Of a stretch of 64,000 nt of DNA, positions 58,182 to 64,000 are shown one piece after another (the stretch's first letter is position 1; the number at the start of each line of letters is the position of its first letter). The position numbers and the translations under genes were made by a program. The stretch lies in assembly GCA_037833965.1 (NCBI GenBank), contig AP031357.1, positions 13,102,001 through 13,166,000 on the forward strand, given 5' to 3'. The notes beneath the pieces were generated by a model. It was given only the letters and a program-made list of their open reading frames with translations. It was not told where the DNA came from and did not search any database. Origin of the DNA: Marchantia polymorpha subsp. ruderalis. Its lineage: Eukaryota > Streptophyta > Marchantiopsida > Marchantiales > Marchantiaceae.

Positions 58182-58406
58182 TCAACTTTTTTTGGACAGA
58201 TCCCGAATCTCCGCTATCCATTTGCCCCAAGTTTGTTGGCACACTCCCTCGTACTTGCATAAGAAATTTTCGGGAACTCCCTTGCCTCTGGAAAAAACTT
58301 TGCGCCTTTTGATTAATCTATATGATACACGTACCAAAGAATGGTCAAGGTCAAGAACAATGACCAAGCACGACGGTCCAAAATTGATTTTGAATCTCTT
58401 CCACAC
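58182..58406 (-). pseudogene. AP2/ERF (DREB-like) transcription factor fragment
   Basis: The 74-codon frame contains [17 protein letters not shown] directly followed by [19 protein letters not shown]. This matches the linker and first half of a DREB2-type AP2 domain, whose usual pattern is YRGVRQRTWGKWVAEIRE. The DNA-contact arginines of RGVRQR are altered (EGVCQQ). The frame stops soon after EIRD, before the WLGTF segment. It is a single exon, as usual for this family. It has no intact N- or C-terminus and is almost certainly dead. Confidence 0.82.
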
Positions 58407-60737
58407 AAAAGAGTCATACTGATTTTAACACTTTTGCACATCAGTGTCGGACCTATCTTATGTTTTCCAACATTTAGGAAGCATTTTTAATATATTAAGG
58501 ACCTTCCAACATCTATGGAGTCTTCTTAATATGTTCGCGACCGCTACTTTGCTCACTGCAAGGAGGGGATGTAACACCACATCCTTGTTGAAATAATGCC
58601 GCTGGAACATCTGTCAATACGACATTATTTTTATCTATTTTATCACCTTCATTACAGATGTTAACAAATGAACGGGTGTGTATGTTTGACAAAGAGAAAA
58701 AGACAAAGATTACTTAAAATAAAAACCATTGCTTATCAACTGTAACGAATCCGGAACCCGCTTGTTAATCAAGAAAAGTCGATTGACTACTTGTCAGCAC
58801 GGCAATAAAATTATGTTTATCAACTCCCCAATCTCTCAAAATTGTAGCTTTAGAGAGTTTCATGTTTGTAGAAACTTTCAGAAGAAAAGTATCATCGCAA
58901 GGAGCTATAATTCAAAAAAGATCAAAATTGTTCAGAACTCTCCTCAATTGGTAAGTGGGTGTTCACAAAAATGCTGCTTAACAACTCTCAAATCCATGGA
59001 AACCGAATGTCATGTGCTACTTAGGTGTGGAGATTTACGTTTTACAACCAAAAATTTTCAAACGACTGTAATCCGCCATACGGTTATGATTCAATTCAAA
59101 CGATGTTGAAAAATTTATTGCATTAAAAGGAAAAAAAATTACAAAATACATTGCGGTGTTGACAACTTAGGCCCAAAATTTTCTTCGATTAAATTTAATT
59201 CGCTCAACATATTCAGCTACTTCTCTAATATTGTTTAATTGAATCTTTCAGAAACAACATTTTGTAGTGAAGTATAAACTGTCATGAAATAATGTCTAAT
59301 TTACTCCTATGTACAATAACTATGGAATTTCTCCAAAATATATTCGCCACCATTATTTGACATCATCTTGTGTCATGTCTAAAACTAAAATTATGGACAA
59401 TATTATAGTGGATTTATTGATTTTCGATTCAACATATTTTGACCTTCATGCAGTTTTAAGACTAAATAAACATTGCAAACAAAACCCAAAGTTAGCACCA
59501 AGATAGTCACATAAGCTTCAAATATATTCGTGTGCATAGATCTATCTGAAAAATGATAATAACCTAAACACTTATATACAGCGCTTTGTTAAGAAATAGA
59601 TAATGAAAATTAGACAAGAATAGTCTAGAAAATGTCTAAAGCCCCAACCTGCAACATTTTTTATGTCTCACATTCAGAAACTTGCAAAATAGGTTATTCA
59701 CATTTATACAATATTTTTCGACTAATAGAAATATACATTCAAGGCTTCATCATGAAAAGAAGATCTAGTAGCAATTTCATTCGCTACATTCCTAGCGGAA
59801 GAACATCCACAATGCTTTAGTCAGCTAATCCACTCATGAACTAGTATTTTATATGCTTGCGAGTGCGAGGTCGTCATTCGAGACCATTTACCATTACCAT
59901 CGGGAAAGCAATGGGGGAAGGGGAAGGGGCCCAATGGCAGGGCAATGGAAAAAACTCTCGGTACTCTGGAAAGCTGAATCTAGAGAATCAGACAGAATCT
60001 GGCGAGAAAGGATCTTCACGGGAGTCCGAAGCGGTCTGGAGGGGGCTCGAAATTCAGTTGAGAGCAGCCGTCATCGTCACTCGGATGGATGGCGGTAAAT
60101 GAAAAATGAAAAACGAAAAGGTTATATTCAAAGAGCGAATGGGAAGAAATGTCGTTGTTGGATTAGTTTCGGCCCCGCCCCCGTCTCCTTTCTGAGAGTA
60201 GGGTTTAAACTAACGCTCGAGGCGACCGCACCGTTTCTCCGTCCCCGTCCGGGCCTCTGTCATGGAGGGGGGCGGGGAGAGAGAGACGGACGTGGACGCG
60301 GAGAAGCAAAGAAGAACGAAGGGAGCGGCCGCTTCCTCTGCAGCAGCAGCGGCAGCAGCCCCCCCTCCTCCCCTCCCCTGCGACAATCGAGAAGCACGGC
60401 CTTCCGATTGGTGCTTCTACTCTCGGCGACTTCCGCTCGAGTCGGTCGATGCAGTGAGTTGATTTGCGAGCCGCAGAGCCTCGTCCTGCTGGAAGATCGG
60501 CGGGGAAATCGCGAGCGCAGGCAAAGAAGGAGATCGGCGTTTCGAATTTCGGACTGTGCAGTTGAGAGCGAGGGAGGCAGGGAGGCAGGGAGGCAGGGAA
60601 AGAAGCGAGCGTTTGGGGATTCTGGTGGGCTCTGCAGTTGCGAGTTGGAGCAGGAGCGAGGCGAGAGCTTGAGTGCCGAGTGGATGATCATCGGGCGGGA
60701 AGGGAGCGGCCGAGATGGTGATGGAGAAGAGAGATAG
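58407..60737. other. AT-rich spacer passing into the GC-rich upstream region of the WD40 gene
   Basis: 58.4-59.8 kb is AT-rich without recognised genes. From about 59.85 kb the sequence becomes GC-rich, with a polyalanine-coding GCAGCA run near 60340-60360 and a repeated GGGAGGCA motif near 60580-60597. Long ORFs on both strands here (60099-60737 plus, 60260-61051 minus) are compositional. The stretch probably holds the promoter and leader of the WD40 gene. Confidence 0.5.
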
Positions 60738-63700
60738 GAGAGATTCTGCAGTGTATGGCCGGGAATTGTGAGGGTGGGGGAAACATCCGAGCGCAGAGGC
60801 GGCCAGAGGGCCGTAGGTGGATGGGGCAAGCTGGCGACCGTGAGGGAAGCCGTGGTGGTTTGCTCCAGTGTCGATGCGGGAGTGACATTGTGGGATGCGG
60901 CATCGGGAGCACTGCTCTCACATCTGAGATCATGCGCTGCACCTCGCAATGCGCTCTGTCCTGTCGGTCCGCACTTCCTTGCGGCTTCCCAGTCTCTTAA
61001 GCCCTCGTCCTCTTCCGCTGGAGGTGCCATATTTTTTTGGGCCTGGAACAAGGTAGGGTTTTGTTGACGAAACGCGGTTCGAACAGTTTGGAAGCAAGTT
61101 TGAATTTTGAATCATGTGTTACAATTCTTCCTATTCCACTTTTCAAGGAAAATGGTCGAAGAATTCTGCGCAACATGTTTTTGTTGATGCTGCATTTCGA
61201 TTCACATGATTCCGTTTAGTAGTCCTTGGGAAGTTCGCTTTAGGGTTCAGGCGAATTTGTGACTTTGTGTTCTCCAGCAATTGGAGACTCGTTGTACCCT
61301 TTTATGAGTTCTGGCCTATTTCACCTTGTAGCTAAACGAATTTGACGAACCGTCGAACAATTGTTTGGACAGAATCAAGTTGCCTGCAAGAGTTATCCCG
61401 TCGAGCCCATCGTGCCTTTAGCATGCACGAGCGAGGGATCGTATCTGGCCGGAGGTGGTATATCAGGCCGAATCTACCTATGGGAGGTGAGTACCTGGAA
61501 ATATCGGAAGTTGCTCAGCAAACTCAGTCCGGTGAAGCTTTGATATACATAAATTGTTAAACGTGTGTTGTAGCTCAGAGAGTAGTTTCCTGTCCTTTAT
61601 GTAGATGAAAGTCACATAGTTGAGCAGAACCGAGAAATAAATACCGACTTTACCGAAATGACCAGAGCGCAATTTCCCAAAGAGTTCAGCCGTAGCTCCT
61701 GAGCGGTTTCTCATGTGTCCTATCTGGTGTCGGGTTGAATGAGGTCAAGTTTTGTGTTCGTGAATGGCTCTGTTGTGCTGAGTGACGTATATTGTCTCTG
61801 AAGTTCATTCCTACATCCTGGGTGGGAAATTCCTGGCAAGTCATTGCGAATTGACAAAGTGATAACTTTTACGTAACTGGACGGCTGTGACCAAGACTTG
61901 TTAAATCTCTGATTGAAGTGGTGTTCGTCAGTAATGTTAGAAATTCATGAGAGACATGCATGTCATCTCTTCACACTTCCTCCTGGAAATTTCAAAAGAG
62001 AGCTATTAAACTGGCTTTGATGGGCGATTTCTCTATTAGTAGTCTGAAATTTAACCATCTGATCAATCGCGTGCAGGTTGCAAGTGGAAAGCTGCTGAGG
62101 GTTTGGGCGGGCCACTACAAAGCTGTAAGCTGTCTGGTCTTCTCAGACGACGATTCACTCCTGATATCAGGGGCAGACGATGGCATTGTTAACGTCTGGC
62201 CCCTTCTCCGGTAAAAGCCACATCCATTCCCTGCGAATTCCGTAGTCTTCGATATAACGATTGAAATTCGATCTGAGTTGATTTTGAGATGTGTGCAGAA
62301 TCATGTGAACCAAGTTTTCATTGTTCTCGGCGGAAGTCATATTGTTCGCGACTTACCTCTGTTTGTGCTTTCCTTCTAGAGTTCTTGATGTGGCAGAAGA
62401 AGCGCATGGCGAATCACAGCTGACATCCATGTATGGTTGGTCGGACCATACACTTCCAGTCACAGGCTTGTTGGCCGGCTCAGGAGGCTCGAGTGCAATT
62501 GTTGTCTCCTGTTCTCTCGACCATACATGCAAGGTCTCGCTCTGAACCAACCTTGTGCCAGTTACACCTGATACAGAAGAGTGTCGTAGGAGTTGTTTGG
62601 ACAATTTTATGACATCTCTAGGAGTTCGTTTCGATGAAGACTGGGACCTTTAAGTCATTTTCTAGTTCAGATACTTTACATCTTCAGTGAGGAGTCAAGG
62701 AGGTTTATATTGGGGTATTAACACTCCCCTTGTATGCGGCACAGATCTGGAGTCTGGCGTTGGGTACACTATTGCGATCCATAGTGTTCCCCACAGCCCT
62801 GAACACAGTCGTCCTTGATCCAGGAGAGTATGCTTTGTATGCTGGGGGTACCGATGGCAGGATTTTCATTACTGCCTTAAACTTTGGTGTTCCTACTACT
62901 TCAGGCATACTTGCTGATGGACTTCTGGGGACAGATGCTGCCCTAATCGGTCACAGGTGACTGACTATCTCTTTTGCATCGTTGCTAACTAGGTTTGACG
63001 TCAGCTTGTTTCTCGGTTGGAGAGGGCTCGTAGGAGATATCGCCTTTGGGCAGTCATAACAATGTTGTAATCTTTGTCGGTGCAGTCGAGCAGTGACAGC
63101 GTTGGCATTCAGTATGGATGGAGTGTCATTGGTGTCTGGATCTGAAGACTGCACCGCTCGGCTATGGGACACGGTCAGCAGACAGGTCCTCAGAACATTT
63201 ACCCACAGTAAAGGTATACCTACCCATTGAACATTTATTTGGCTTCGAGAAATGTTAGAAACTATTATTCGCAGAATTGTCGACCTCTGCGATTGTTCAA
63301 GAACTTCAGACGTCTTTCATGATTTGCGATCTAATATTTAACGGCTGCATCATTCACACCTTTACCCTGATCATGAGCATGTTGGAAGATTTGCAGGTCC
63401 TATAAGCAGCCTGCTGGTGTTACCTCGTCCGCCTATGCTGCAACATGGGTCTGTCGCGGACCACGCAGGCCGCCCTATGAATCGGCGCATGCCCTTGCTA
63501 CCAGTTGCTCCCCTGAGTAAGTACGTGATCTCAGATTCTGTCTCGCAGGACCCGAATCCTTGGGAAGGACCTTTAGTAGTGCTGCCCTCGCTCTTTTCAA
63601 ATGAGCAGGAAGATGCAGATGGCTTTTCGTATAGCTTTGCAGCTATGGAGCGACAGATCAAAGAGCTCGAGGTAAACTTCCCGATCTAAGCCTTGTTTGG

Positions 63701-64000
63701 ACTGAATTACTTTTCGTACCGTTTCATGATTCGGGGCTTCTTATGAAAAGTTCCCTCTATCTTGCCGAGGTCCTCCAGCTCCACGTGCTAGACTAGACCC
63801 TTCCGGCAAGACCGTAGTCTACCAAGGTTTCTCTACCAGACGTGCGCAGCAAATGCATTTCTGGGTAGATTTGGCTGTTTCTCAGGACCATAGAATTGTC
63901 TAGTACTCGAGACGTAATAGTCTGCTAGTACTGCGGTGGATGAACTGACGTCTTGTTTCGATTGTCAGCAACGGGGCTCGACTGCGGCCATGCAAATGGA
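60738..64000 (+). CDS. WD40 protein of the RID3 / IPI3 / WDR18 family, 3' end outside the window
   Basis: Exons in frame: to 61052, 61373-61486, 62077-62210, 62380-62533, 62745-62956, 63086-63213, 63397-63671 and 63969 onward. The N-terminal blade reads VVVCSSVDAGVTLWDAASGA, followed by SYPVEPIVPLACTSEGSYLA, GGGISGRIYLWE, GHYKAVSCLVFSDDDSLLIS, SDHTLPVTGLL, SIVFPTALNTVVLDP, DGRIFITALNF, and ALAFSMDGVSLVSGSEDCTA with RLWDT. This is the blade order of plant RID3 and yeast Ipi3/animal WDR18, nuclear proteins of the Rix1/PELP1 complex in 60S ribosome maturation. The start is unclear: the blade frame is open from 60738 but has no ATG before the first blade. The ATG codons at 60755 and 60821 are in another frame. 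Either an unseen upstream exon supplies the start or exon 1 is shifted. Exon 8 begins a charged C-terminal helix (ELE joined to QRGSTAAMQME). Confidence 0.88.

Noticed and set aside
60099..60737. 212-codon plus-strand ORF before the WD40 gene
   Set aside because: Low-complexity G/R/S composition over a probable promoter and leader, with no domain; its frame stops at 60735, before the first blade.
60260..61051. 263-codon minus-strand ORF in GC-rich DNA
   Set aside because: It runs antisense to exon 1 of the WD40 gene and its leader, is S/P/R-rich as GC-rich antisense frames are, and has no motif.
1..64000. CRISPR arrays, operons and prokaryotic features
   Set aside because: The genome is eukaryotic (spliced plant genes), and none of the tandem repeats has a repeat-spacer structure.

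Overview
This is nuclear DNA of a land plant. Genes are split by GT-AG introns of roughly 150-1300 bp, and the families are plant ones: a plant-type aldo-keto reductase, a CYP71-clan P450, a rhamnogalacturonate lyase, an AP2/ERF fragment, a DUF212 haloperoxidase-related protein and a RID3/WDR18-type WD40 protein. The spaces between genes are AT-rich and full of L1-like retroelements. A decayed LRR-GTPase gene of the TORNADO1/ROCO type and the moderate intron sizes suggest a bryophyte or another non-seed plant. That is an inference, and the species is not identified.

Layout. 1-4.2 kb: an intact five-exon aldo-keto reductase (minus). 5.6-8.3 kb: decayed LINE copy A (plus). 8.9-14.7 kb: a P450 pseudogene (plus) lying between two direct copies of a ~640 bp sequence; its first intron holds duplicated repeat modules that also occur inverted upstream of it. 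15.7-20.4 kb: an LRR/P-loop ROCO-like pseudogene (plus). 22.0-22.8 kb: three exons of a rhamnogalacturonate lyase (minus). 23.1-25.7 kb: a 193 bp tandem duplication, LINE copy B (minus) and an array of ~349 bp units. 26-33 kb: mostly gene-free, with a few weak ORFs and short tandem duplications. 33.2-35.9 kb: LINE copy C (plus). 36.7-39.5 kb: an intact DUF212 gene (minus). 39.5-44.2 kb: AT-rich, with no gene. 44.2-46.7 kb: an intact six-exon gene of unknown function with a 21-nt exon (minus). 47.9 kb: a 58 bp palindrome. 48.2-49.3 kb: a decayed transposase-like ORF. 49.4-49.9 kb: a foldback element with ~100 bp terminal inverted repeats. 49.9-52.7 kb: LINE copy D (minus), followed without a gap by a 2.3 kb array of 167/186 bp monomers (52.7-55.0 kb). 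55.4-58.4 kb: a copia fragment, hairpin clusters, a ~110 bp tandem repeat and an AP2/ERF fragment. 60.7-64 kb: a RID3/WDR18-like WD40 gene (plus) that runs off the window.

The genes do not form a pathway. The intact ones (aldo-keto reductase, DUF212 protein, unknown six-exon protein, WD40 protein) stand alone among relics. The most interesting theme is the L1-like family. Two copies (B and D) carry tandem monomers upstream in the same orientation. The two monomer families are recognisably related, as in a monomeric LINE 5' UTR/promoter. All four copies have different internal deletions.
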